Below are positions 1 through 6,222 of a stretch of 8,236 nt of DNA, in pieces (position 1 is the stretch's first letter; each line of letters starts with the position of its first letter). The position numbers and the translations under genes were made by a program. Source of the DNA: Bacteroidales bacterium (GTDB lineage Bacteria > Bacteroidota > Bacteroidia > Bacteroidales > UBA932); contig JAFZMA010000045.1 in assembly GCA_017551215.1 (NCBI GenBank), positions 1-8,236 on the forward strand. Direction: 5' to 3'. The notes under the pieces were generated by a model. The model saw nothing but the letters and a program-made list of their open reading frames with translations, ran no database searches and had not been told where the DNA came from.

Positions 1-1
1 A

Positions 2-634
2 ATGAGCCACAACGACTTCGGCTTCTTCCGTGCAGAAGCCACCGTAGACTACACCCTTCCTCTTCCGCCATTCGGAACTTCCAGCTTCCAGCTTGCCGGA
101 GGAAAGATTGTAGGCAAGGTTCCATATCCGTTCCTCAAACTCCACGAGGGTAACGGCACATACTTTCTGGACAAGAGTTCATTCGCCTGCATGGACTTCT
201 ACGAATTTGCTTCGGACACATGGGCAACCATCTTCTACGAGCATAACTTCAGAGGCTTCTTCCTGGGCAAGATTCCTCTGATGAAGAGGCTCCAGTGGAG
301 AGAGGTCTTCACTCTCAAGGCCGGCTACGGAACGCTATCCAAGGTCAACAACGGCATCACGGACGGAAAGATCGGCAACCCGGCAAGCACCATTCTCGGA
401 ACCGGTCCCGGAGCAAAATACGAGGGAATGGAAGCAAGGCTTCTCTTCCCGGAAGGCATGAGTTCCCTGCGCAAACCATACGTGGAAATGGGCGTTGGCG
501 TAACCAACATCTTCCGCGTCTTCCGCGTAGACTGCTTCTGGAGAATGACCCACCGCTTCAAGATAGAAGACGGTGTCAGGGTCAAGAAAAATCACCGTGC
601 CGCCATCAACTTTGGCTTCGAATGGGCCTTCTAA
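2..634 (+). CDS. DUF5686-family outer-membrane beta-barrel protein, C-terminal part
   Basis: This is the last 210 residues of a larger protein; the frame is open to the left edge, so the ATG at base 2 is probably internal. The wording PYPFLKLHEGNGTYF, DFYEFASD, YEHNFRGFFLGKIPL, LLFPEGMSSLRKPYVEMG and VTNIFRVFRVDCFWR is what I recognise from the C-terminal barrel of Bacteroidota DUF5686 proteins, which usually start with a carboxypeptidase-like regulatory domain and total roughly 800 residues. Alternating hydrophobic strands and a terminal aromatic residue (INFGFEWAF) fit an outer-membrane barrel recognised by the BAM machinery. The physiological role of the family is not well defined. It is a chromosomal gene, not phage, and its stop lies 7 bases before the next start. 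The family assignment rests on remembered sequence character, not on a search. Confidence 0.85.
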   Translation: MSHNDFGFFRAEATVDYTLPLPPFGTSSFQLAGGKIVGKVPYPFLKLHEGNGTYFLDKSSFACMDFYEFASDTWATIFYEHNFRGFFLGKIPLMKRLQWREVFTLKAGYGTLSKVNNGITDGKIGNPASTILGTGPGAKYEGMEARLLFPEGMSSLRKPYVEMGVGVTNIFRVFRVDCFWRMTHRFKIEDGVRVKKNHRAAINFGFEWAF

Positions 635-641
635 ACATACT

Positions 642-1175
642 ATGTACAAAAGACAGATTCTACACATCGTTTTTCTTTTAGTAATTCTGACCCTTACGGC
701 AGGTTGCAATAAGGAGCGGGAAAGTGCTTCACCAGACATCAGGCAAGCTACGGCACGGGTGATGGCCTTGGCCGCCCGGGAGCCGGAGAGGGCTTTGGAG
801 GCCATAGATTCGCTCAAGGGGGCTGGGCTTCCAAACTATCAGGCAGACTTGCTTCGCATCAGAGTGTATGGTATGGGGTTAGAGGGTAAGATGCTAGACT
901 CTGCCATTATCATCGGTGAGCAGCTTATGACCCTTAAAGAAGCCAAGGAGAATATGGGGTATAGGGAGGATGTTTTGGAAGCACTTGTGAACGCTTGCAG
1001 GTTACAGCATGATAACGAGCGTGCTATCAGGTGGGGTGGCGAGTTGGTAAAACTATGCCGAGAGAAAAATGAGGAGACAGAGGCTCTTCGCAATGAGGCT
1101 GAGGTGGGAATGCACATAACTCACATCGGGAGACAGACAGAAGGGCTTGCCAAAATTGACAGCTACGGGCGGTAA
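642..1175 (+). pseudogene. Lipoprotein with TPR-like helices, probably truncated by prophage insertion
   Basis: The product is 177 residues. The first 22 form a lipoprotein signal: basic start (MYKRQ), a hydrophobic run (about residues 6-18) and a lipobox ending T-A-G-Cys22. The rest is helical with TPR-like spacing (ATARVMALAAREPERALEAI, ADLLRIRVYGMG, VLEALVNACRLQ, LRNEAEVG) and resembles the N-terminal part of Bacteroidales TPR lipoproteins and TPR sensor proteins, which are usually much longer. The frame closes at a TAA just before sequence character turns AT-rich, and the last residues (YGR) do not look like a natural ending. I infer that the phage inserted here and that the remainder lies beyond the phage right end, outside the window. 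The start at 642 is chosen because the signal peptide begins there; an ATG at 573 overlaps the upstream gene and would bury the signal. A naturally short intact lipoprotein cannot be excluded. Confidence 0.7.
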
Positions 1176-1507
1176 ATCAAGATGTACACAGTTGAATAGT
1201 GAAAAGATTTGAAATAGTAGATTCTTTTTCAGAGTGTTATACCTATTATTTCTTTCCGATGCCAGAAAATCCAAATGTGCCAAAAGTTAAATTGCCTTTA
1301 ATTTTGCTTTATTTTTCCGGCCACATATTTTAATCCGCCTTTATTTGAGGCCATAGATTCCTTTATTTCTCCCTTAAACGGCCCTGAAATGCCCTTTAAA
1401 CAGCCTTTCAGGACTTTTTCTATATTATTTTTGGACGTCCCTTCCTGGATGTCTTTTGTGGGTATTTCAAAGGAACAAATAGTGGGATCTGATGGCTTGT
1501 TTTGGAG

Positions 1508-1543
1508 GATGGGGTTACAGATGGGGTTACAGATGGGGTTACA
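1508..1543. repeat. Perfect 3 x 12-bp tandem repeat (GATGGGGTTACA)
   Basis: The unit GATGGGGTTACA occurs three times head to tail without a mismatch (1508-1519, 1520-1531, 1532-1543). It is GC-richer than the surrounding AT-rich sequence and lies about 325-385 bp inside the phage left end. Possible roles are a protein-binding array for the transposase or a host factor, or a slippage-prone microsatellite. The unit is close to one helical turn plus 1.5 bp, so successive sites would rotate around the helix. Confidence 0.95.
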
Positions 1544-1637
1544 TCTCGAAGTTTCAAAATAGGCTTTTAACCTCCCATTAGGGTACAAAATAAGGCTGAA
1601 AAATGGCATTATTTGCGTTTTCGCTACCCATTAAAAC

Positions 1638-1648
1638 CACTTTCAGTG
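1638..1648 (-). terminator. Weak hairpin, possible end of the repressor transcript
   Basis: Read on the minus strand, CACT-GAA-AGTG is followed by GGTTTTAATG. It lies about 70 bases beyond the repressor stop codon. The stem has only 4 bp and the T-run is short, so this is a tentative call; no better terminator for the leftward transcript is visible before the host junction. Confidence 0.2.
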
Positions 1649-1719
1649 ATATAAAAAGCGTTATTATTCAAGGAAATATACCTTAAATAGAAGGAAAAAG
1701 TGCGGAGGATTGCCTAAAG

Positions 1720-2382
1720 TCAGAATTTTTTCACGGCACAAAGTACCTTAAAGATGTGAGAAATCATCTCTTTTCTTATTTCCTGTTGCTCATAGTTCGG
1801 ATTTGCCGGAATAAGAGTAAAAGTGTCTTTTGAAGGCCCTTTCTTTATTCTTTTAATGGTTCTGAAACCATTGCTTGTAACAATTCCGTAAATATCATCG
1901 AAATCTATATAGTCTTGCCAGGATATAATTTCTTTGAGCAAGATCATATCTCCATTGCTGATTTCCGGCTCCATTGACCTGCCAGAAACATTGCACCAAA
2001 CGGCTCCTTCCTTATTATATGGGCTGAAATCAATATAGTACTCAGGCACAGAAGTTTGATTGTTGTAAAAAAGATCGAAACCAGCCTGGAAATCTACATT
2101 GAAATATGGGCAACCGATTTTATGATAATTCTTTACTGGCTTTGCCTCCTCAATGTCATTGTTTCTTAACATTTCGCCTTTGCCAAGAACCAGCCATTCT
2201 ATACTAATGTCTGGACATTTTTCTAATATTTTACCATAGTATGTTTCGCCAATATCAGAGTTTCTGGATATTTGTTTGCTCAAATATCCATTAGAAAGAT
2301 TAGCGATACGTTCGAATTCAGCAACACTATACCCTTTAAAATCAATGTATTGTTTTATTCTATTTATAATTTTCTCCTTCAT
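1720..2382 (-). CDS. Phage repressor, HTH plus LexA/S24-type peptidase domain
   Basis: The 220-residue protein has an N-terminal HTH (about residues 1-68; YSVAEFERIANLSNGYLSKQ, then DISIEWLVLGKGEML, an ending typical of Bacteroidota S24 repressors). The C-terminal S24/LexA-type domain follows (about 90-220). The Ser-Lys dyad is visible: Ser136 in SGRSMEPEISNGD and Lys177 in RTIKRI. An Ala100-Gly101 pair in VDFQAGFD sits where LexA-family proteins cleave themselves. In this family RecA filaments stimulate self-cleavage after DNA damage, which would link prophage induction to SOS; that is inference here. It is transcribed away from the early operon and shares a 98-bp control region with it. It does not resemble the Mu c repressor, whose DNA-binding domain is related to the N-terminus of MuA. 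It most likely maintains lysogeny. Confidence 0.9.
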   Translation of the reverse strand: MKEKIINRIKQYIDFKGYSVAEFERIANLSNGYLSKQISRNSDIGETYYGKILEKCPDISIEWLVLGKGEMLRNNDIEEAKPVKNYHKIGCPYFNVDFQAGFDLFYNNQTSVPEYYIDFSPYNKEGAVWCNVSGRSMEPEISNGDMILLKEIISWQDYIDFDDIYGIVTSNGFRTIKRIKKGPSKDTFTLIPANPNYEQQEIRKEMISHIFKVLCAVKKF

Positions 2383-2458
2383 AATTAGAAAAAGGTCTAT
2401 AATTATTTGGAAAATTAGAAAATTGTCCTTTACTTTGTCTTCGGTTTAGAAAACTAAA
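2383..2458. promoter_or_regulatory. Operator array: three TTAGAAAA sites 30-31 bp apart
   Basis: TTAGAAAA occurs at 2385-2392, 2415-2422 and 2446-2453, all in the same orientation, with start-to-start distances of 30 and 31 bp (about three helical turns). The first two agree over a longer stretch, AATTAGAAAAAGGTC and AATTAGAAAATTGTC, with 13 of 15 bases identical. The third is part of a dyad, TTTAG-AAAA-CTAAA (2445-2458). The array fills the gap between the divergent repressor and early operon, so it is the natural operator for the repressor and/or the small HTH protein. In Mu the equivalent region also acts as the transposition enhancer bound by MuA; whether that holds here is unknown. Confidence 0.7.
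2406..2437 (+). promoter_or_regulatory. Candidate early promoter for the rightward operon
   Basis: TTTG at 2406-2409 is followed, after 21 bases, by TACTTTG at 2431-2437. This approximates the Bacteroidota pattern TTTG ... TAnnTTTG, with one base missing in the -7 box. The middle TTAGAAAA site lies between the two boxes, so bound repressor would block it. The predicted transcript would begin near 2444 and leave a short leader before the ATG at 2481. Confidence 0.45.
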
Positions 2459-2459
2459 G

Positions 2460-2487
2460 CAAAGTTAAGACTTTTTGATTATGGCAA
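2460..2487 (-). promoter_or_regulatory. Candidate leftward promoter for the repressor
   Basis: On the minus strand TAACTTTG (complement of 2460-2467) is an exact match to the Bacteroidota -7 consensus TAnnTTTG. A TTG lies 17 bases upstream (complement of 2485-2487), a little closer than usual for the -33 element. The start point would fall near 2453, within the TTTAG/CTAAA dyad, and the transcript would cross the other two sites before the repressor ATG. The promoter overlaps the first codons of the small HTH gene. Confidence 0.4.
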
Positions 2488-2654
2488 GTGAAATACTGAC
2501 AAAAAGAGGTGAGGTCAAGGCAATCCGACACCTTATGGGAGTGTCGGAACCGACTGTTATACATGCCCTTCAAGGCAAAACAAGCACTGCCTTGGCAGAG
2601 AAGATCAGAAAGATGGCAATTAAACGTGGTGGTGTAGAAATCAGTAACAAGTAA
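2481..2654 (+). CDS. Small HTH DNA-binding protein in the Ner position (57 aa)
   Basis: The product begins MASEILTKRGEVKAIRHLMG and continues VSEPTVIHALQGKTSTALAE, ending KRGGVEISNK. Residues about 10-32 read as a helix-turn-helix (EVKAIRHLMGVSEPTVIHAL), and the C-terminal KIRKMAIKRGG is basic. It is the first gene of the rightward operon and faces the repressor, the position of ner in Mu, where Ner shuts down the repressor and early promoters. It is shorter than Mu Ner (about 75 residues) and I see no direct similarity, so the shared role is a positional inference. The stop codon overlaps the transposase start as TAATG, implying translational coupling. No Shine-Dalgarno is apparent; the leader is AT-rich. 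Confidence 0.8.
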   Translation: MASEILTKRGEVKAIRHLMGVSEPTVIHALQGKTSTALAEKIRKMAIKRGGVEISNK

Positions 2655-4687
2655 TGCAGGTATATAATAACATATTGTGTGTTACAGCAACTGAACTCTT
2701 AAGAGAAGGATACCTTTCTGAGTCTAACTACAAAGCTAGTGTGCATAGAGGTAAGATCAACCGTATCCGGAGAGCCAGTTTTGAGACTCCAGCTTTGGTG
2801 GAAGTAGCCTCTCTGCCGGAGAAGATCCAGAGCAAGCTCAGGGAAAAATATGGATCTGACTTTGCCAAGGCTGCTGATACAGACACTCTGGAAGGATTCT
2901 ACTCTCTTTCCCAGGAAGCTTTGGATTTCTATCGGTCTTGGAGGACAGCAGACGGAACCAGGCTCAGCGAGAAGCTAATAGAGGAATATACAATCAATGC
3001 CAGTATCTTGACTGCGCTGCGGAAATACTATAACTACCGCTTTACATATATCAAGAGCCGTGGAGGAAGCGTCAGTGGCCTCTGGAAAAACATTTCTGCC
3101 ATTGTTAGTTGTTTGAGACCAAAGATTTCCCACACCCTTCCGGAAAACCACAGGCGTTTGAAGCAGAAACTTGAAGAGTTTGAGCAGAGAGGCTTTGCGG
3201 CTCTTGTAAGCGGTAAGATAAGCAACAGCAACTCCGTCTCCCTGACAGAAAAGGCCAAGGAATGGCTGCTCTGCCGCTGGACAGACCAGGTGAACAGGGT
3301 TACTTCCATAGAGCAACTTTATGATGAGTACCTTACCAAGGCGATGAGCACTCATGGCTGGAAGATCATCTCCTCCGCCAAGACCATATACAACTTTATA
3401 TATGATGAGAAGGTGGTTGCCCAGTGGTGGGGTTACAGATACGGAGAACTTAAGAGCAAGGAGAAATTCAGTTATCAGCATAAGACCAGGCTTCCTGGTA
3501 TGAGAGACAGCCTGTGGTACAGCGATGGAACCAAGCTTAACTACTACTATCAGTACCTGGACAAATCCGGCAAGAGGCAGATAGGAACCCTGCAGGTTTA
3601 TGAGGTGATGGATTCCTATTCAGAAGTGCTGCTGGGATTCTGCATCAGCGATAAAGAGGATTTCAAGGCACAGTACCAGGCATACAAGATGGCTCTGCAG
3701 ACCTCCGGATACAAGCCATACCAGATTACCTTCGACAACCAGGGCGGCCACAAGAAGCTTGAAAACGGGGACTTCCTGAGCAAACTGGCCCATCTGGCCA
3801 TCCACACACAACCATATAACGGTAAGTCCAAGACCATAGAGAGTGCTTTCAACCGCCTTCAGAGCGAATATCTAAAGAAAGACTGGTTCTTCACGGGACA
3901 GAACATCACGGCCAGAAAGTCAGAGAGCAAGGCTAATATGGAGTATATACTGGCCAACAAGGAGAATCTTCCTACCAAAGAGGAAATCATCAAGAGATAT
4001 ACAGATCGCAGGACGGAGTGGAACAATGCCATGACCGTCACTGGCAAGACCAGGATGGAGAATTATCTTACCAGCAGCAACCCGCAGGCGGTCAAGCTCG
4101 ACATCCTGGATATGGTAGAACTGTTTGCCGTAACCAGGCCTAGGGAGGTCAGCTGCACCGCTGCAGGAATCAGCTTCCGTGAGCAGAATATCCGCTATGA
4201 CTATATGGTTGTGGACGGGGAAGGGATGCCTGATCTGGACTGGCTGGAGAAGAACATAGGCAAGAGCTTCGTAGTGAAGTTCGATCCGGATGATATGGAG
4301 CAGATCTTCCTCTATGACCATGCCTCAGACGGCTCTCTCAGGCTTTCTGCCATTGCCAAGACCAAGACAGTCATCCACAGGGGCAAGCAGGAGCAGGAAG
4401 AGTGGGAAGCTGCGTTCATCAAGAAGGTGGAGCTGGCCAACAAGGCCAAGAGAGTTGAGAGGAAGGAGAAGATGGAGGCCCTGCAGAAGCAGTTTGGCAC
4501 TTCCAACGAGGATTATGGCATGAACTCTCCAGCACTGGCCGGAATAGAAACAACCAGATCCGCCAAGAAGAAGACATCCAAAGCCAAGGAACTTGTTCCA
4601 GTAACTATTGGAATGGTTTCCAAGGCAGAGAGCAATGCGGTGGAGGATGAAGACTTTGACCCGTTAAGCGTGATATCCAAAATGTAA
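2654..4687 (+). CDS. Mu-type DDE transposase (MuA-like)
   Basis: At 677 residues this is close to Mu MuA (663). An N-terminal DNA-binding segment (about 8-70; VTATELLREGYLSES ... VEVASLPEKIQSKLREKYG) resembles the MuA/Mu-repressor type winged HTH, including the SLP motif. A helical site-binding region follows (about 80-260), then the RNase H-like catalytic core. The catalytic triad is readable: Asp291 (LWYSDGTKLN), Asp361 (ITFDNQGG) and Glu396 (KTIESAFNRLQ), the last matching the VERAF segment of MuA. A Mu-type C-terminal beta-barrel lies at about 480-570, and a charged helical tail (about 575-615) may contact the MuB-like partner. It would nick and join phage ends to target DNA in integration and replicative transposition. 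Translation begins at the TAATG overlap with the preceding gene. All key residues are present, so it looks active. Confidence 0.95.
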   Translation: MQVYNNILCVTATELLREGYLSESNYKASVHRGKINRIRRASFETPALVEVASLPEKIQSKLREKYGSDFAKAADTDTLEGFYSLSQEALDFYRSWRTADGTRLSEKLIEEYTINASILTALRKYYNYRFTYIKSRGGSVSGLWKNISAIVSCLRPKISHTLPENHRRLKQKLEEFEQRGFAALVSGKISNSNSVSLTEKAKEWLLCRWTDQVNRVTSIEQLYDEYLTKAMSTHGWKIISSAKTIYNFIYDEKVVAQWWGYRYGELKSKEKFSYQHKTRLPGMRDSLWYSDGTKLNYYYQYLDKSGKRQIGTLQVYEVMDSYSEVLLGFCISDKEDFKAQYQAYKMALQTSGYKPYQITFDNQGGHKKLENGDFLSKLAHLAIHTQPYNGKSKTIESAFNRLQSEYLKKDWFFTGQNITARKSESKANMEYILANKENLPTKEEIIKRYTDRRTEWNNAMTVTGKTRMENYLTSSNPQAVKLDILDMVELFAVTRPREVSCTAAGISFREQNIRYDYMVVDGEGMPDLDWLEKNIGKSFVVKFDPDDMEQIFLYDHASDGSLRLSAIAKTKTVIHRGKQEQEEWEAAFIKKVELANKAKRVERKEKMEALQKQFGTSNEDYGMNSPALAGIETTRSAKKKTSKAKELVPVTIGMVSKAESNAVEDEDFDPLSVISKM

Positions 4688-4710
4688 GACTCATATAAAT
4701 CCGACTTATT

Positions 4711-5589
4711 ATGAATCAGACCGAAAAACAGAACATTGTAGGAGCCCTCTCCGAGCTTTGCAAGAAGCTGGGCAGTCAGAACAAGGCTGCCGTGGCTCTC
4801 GGAGTCTCCTCTGCCCTGGTAAGCAGGATGCTCAAGGGCGAATGGAACCTCATCAAGGACGAGATGTGGAGGAAGGTGGCCAGCGGATGCGGCTATTCTT
4901 CCGCATCGTGGAATATCGTTGAGACCAGAGACTTCCAGACCCTTCATTATCTCTACACCGATGCCCAGGAAAACGGCATTGCCTTGGCTATTACCGGCAA
5001 AGCCGGCAGCGGCAAGACTATGGCTGCGAAACAGTATTGCAAGGGCAATAAAACAGCGTTTCTGCTGTGTTGTAACGAGTATTGGAACAAGAAGATGTTC
5101 ATGCAGGAATTGCTTGCAACTATGGGTTGTGACTGGAGTGGCTACACTACAGCCGACATGATGTATGCCATCATCCGGAAAATAAAGAAGATAGATCATC
5201 CTATGCTTATCCTGGATGAGGCAGATAAACTGAACGACACGGTTCTCTACTTCTTTATCACTATCTACAATGCGCTGGAGGACAGCCTGGGTACTCTACG
5301 TTGCGGTCTTATACTCCAGGCAACCTCGTTTCTGGAGAAGAGAATCAACCGTGGCTTGAAACTTAACAAGAAAGGCTATGCCGAGATATACAGCCGTATC
5401 TGCAGAAGATTCATCCCTCTGTACGGAGTTTCCAACAGAGATATCTCTATGGTCTGCCAAGCCAATGGTCTTTCCGATCAGGAGGACATCAGGGATGTGA
5501 TTGATGACAGCGAGGGCGATCTGAGGAGAGTCCGAAGGAGAATCCATTCACTTATGATGCATAAGGAGCAATTGCAGGAGGCCGTATGA
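4711..5589 (+). CDS. MuB-like AAA+ ATPase, target-DNA activator
   Basis: The protein has 292 residues, against 312 for MuB. Residues about 1-60 form an HTH (NKAAVALGVSSALVSRMLKG), as MuB also has at its N-terminus. The ATPase domain shows Walker A at 96-103 (GKAGSGKT), Walker B at 165-170 (MLILDE) and a sensor-like segment LILQATS. In Mu, MuB polymerises on target DNA with ATP, delivers the target to MuA, and gives target immunity. Its position immediately after the transposase supports the same partnership here. It starts 23 bases after the transposase stop with an AT-rich leader, and its final codons overlap the next start as ATGA. An alternative label would be IstB/TnsC-like AAA+ ATPase; these are related families. 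Confidence 0.9.
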   Translation: MNQTEKQNIVGALSELCKKLGSQNKAAVALGVSSALVSRMLKGEWNLIKDEMWRKVASGCGYSSASWNIVETRDFQTLHYLYTDAQENGIALAITGKAGSGKTMAAKQYCKGNKTAFLLCCNEYWNKKMFMQELLATMGCDWSGYTTADMMYAIIRKIKKIDHPMLILDEADKLNDTVLYFFITIYNALEDSLGTLRCGLILQATSFLEKRINRGLKLNKKGYAEIYSRICRRFIPLYGVSNRDISMVCQANGLSDQEDIRDVIDDSEGDLRRVRRRIHSLMMHKEQLQEAV

Positions 5590-6218
5590 GCAAGGCACTG
5601 AGCATATATCAGGTTCTTTCTTCCAGGCACGACACGCTGAAGTTCGATGGCCCCTGGCTGGATGCCATAGGCAATCCGGCATCCTGCGGAAGCTGGATTA
5701 TCTGGGGCCAGAGCTTCAACGGAAAAACGGCCTTTGCCATGCAGCTGGCCAAGTACCTGTGCCGGTTCGGGAAGGTGCTCTACAACAGCATGGAGGAAGG
5801 TGTGGGGAGGAGCATACAGGTGGCCATAGAGCGGACAGACTTGTCCGCTGTGTCCCGTCGCTTCAGCCTTCTGGACGGAGAAGATCTGGAAGATCTGAAA
5901 AAGAGGCTGTCTGCCAGAAAGCATCCCAGGATAGTGATCATGGACAGCCTCCAGTATAGCGGGCTCAACTATGCTCAGTATAAGGAACTTAAACGAGAGT
6001 TCGATGATATCCTCTGGATCTGGATCAGTCAGGCGGAGGGCAGGCTTCCGGAAGGCAGGCTTGCCAACCGTGTCAGGTACGATGCTATGGTTAAGATCCG
6101 TATTGAGGGGTATCGGGCATTCGTGAACAGCCGCTTCAAAGACGGATTCCAGGGCAAAAACTACTTAACCGTCTGGGAGGAAGGCGCAAGGAGATACTGG
6201 GGTGAAAATCAGGAATAG
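5586..6218 (+). CDS. RecA/RadA-fold P-loop ATPase, function unknown
   Basis: A 210-residue single-domain NTPase. Walker A is at 41-48 (GQSFNGKT), preceded by a hydrophobic strand (SWIIW). A glutamate segment NSMEEGVGRSIQVA (67-80) resembles the EES region of RadA/DnaB-type ATPases. Walker B is IVIMD120, and WISQAEG (146-152) fits the later core strand of this fold. It has neither the zinc finger nor the Lon-like domain of RadA and is shorter than RecA, so it is not a host recombinase copy. It overlaps the MuB-like gene by ATGA, so both are probably made in fixed ratio. Mu has no counterpart at this place. Possible roles are loading the replication machinery after strand transfer, single-strand DNA handling, or modulation of target choice; the sequence does not decide among them. 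Confidence 0.75.
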   Translation: MSKALSIYQVLSSRHDTLKFDGPWLDAIGNPASCGSWIIWGQSFNGKTAFAMQLAKYLCRFGKVLYNSMEEGVGRSIQVAIERTDLSAVSRRFSLLDGEDLEDLKKRLSARKHPRIVIMDSLQYSGLNYAQYKELKREFDDILWIWISQAEGRLPEGRLANRVRYDAMVKIRIEGYRAFVNSRFKDGFQGKNYLTVWEEGARRYWGENQE

Positions 6219-6222
6219 CATT

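Larger units (their letters stand above)
1176..1719. other. Phage left-end non-coding region
   Basis: These roughly 540 bases are AT-rich and carry no gene I can support. They hold a perfect tandem repeat (1508-1543), a cluster of CTTTA-like motifs (1296-1410), an 8-bp palindrome GGACGTCC (1433-1440) and a weak hairpin near 1638-1648. In Mu the left-end transposase sites L1-L3 lie within about 170 bp of the terminus, so this is the expected place for the sites bound by the transposase encoded at 2654-4687. That function is inferred from position; I could not derive a consensus shared with the unseen right end. Confidence 0.6.

Noticed and set aside
573..641. An upstream in-frame ATG for the lipoprotein
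   Set aside because: It overlaps the DUF5686 gene by 62 bases and would place 23 polar residues before a clear signal peptide.
1433..1440. Palindrome GGACGTCC as an operator
   Set aside because: An isolated 8-bp palindrome with no second copy nearby and no gene start to control.
1508..1543. A CRISPR array
   Set aside because: The units are 12 bp and directly adjacent, with no spacers, and no cas genes are nearby.
1298..1609. A 103-codon open frame on the minus strand downstream of the repressor
   Set aside because: It has no recognisable domain, includes the tandem repeat as CNPI three times, lies over the presumed left-end binding sites, and has no convincing ribosome-binding or promoter context. 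It could be real but I cannot support it.
4513..5199. A long minus-strand open frame across the MuA/MuB junction
   Set aside because: It is antisense to two well-supported genes, and its product has no domain character; it arises from codon bias of the plus strand. The other long minus-strand frames at 2975-3481 and 3920-4321 are rejected for the same reason.
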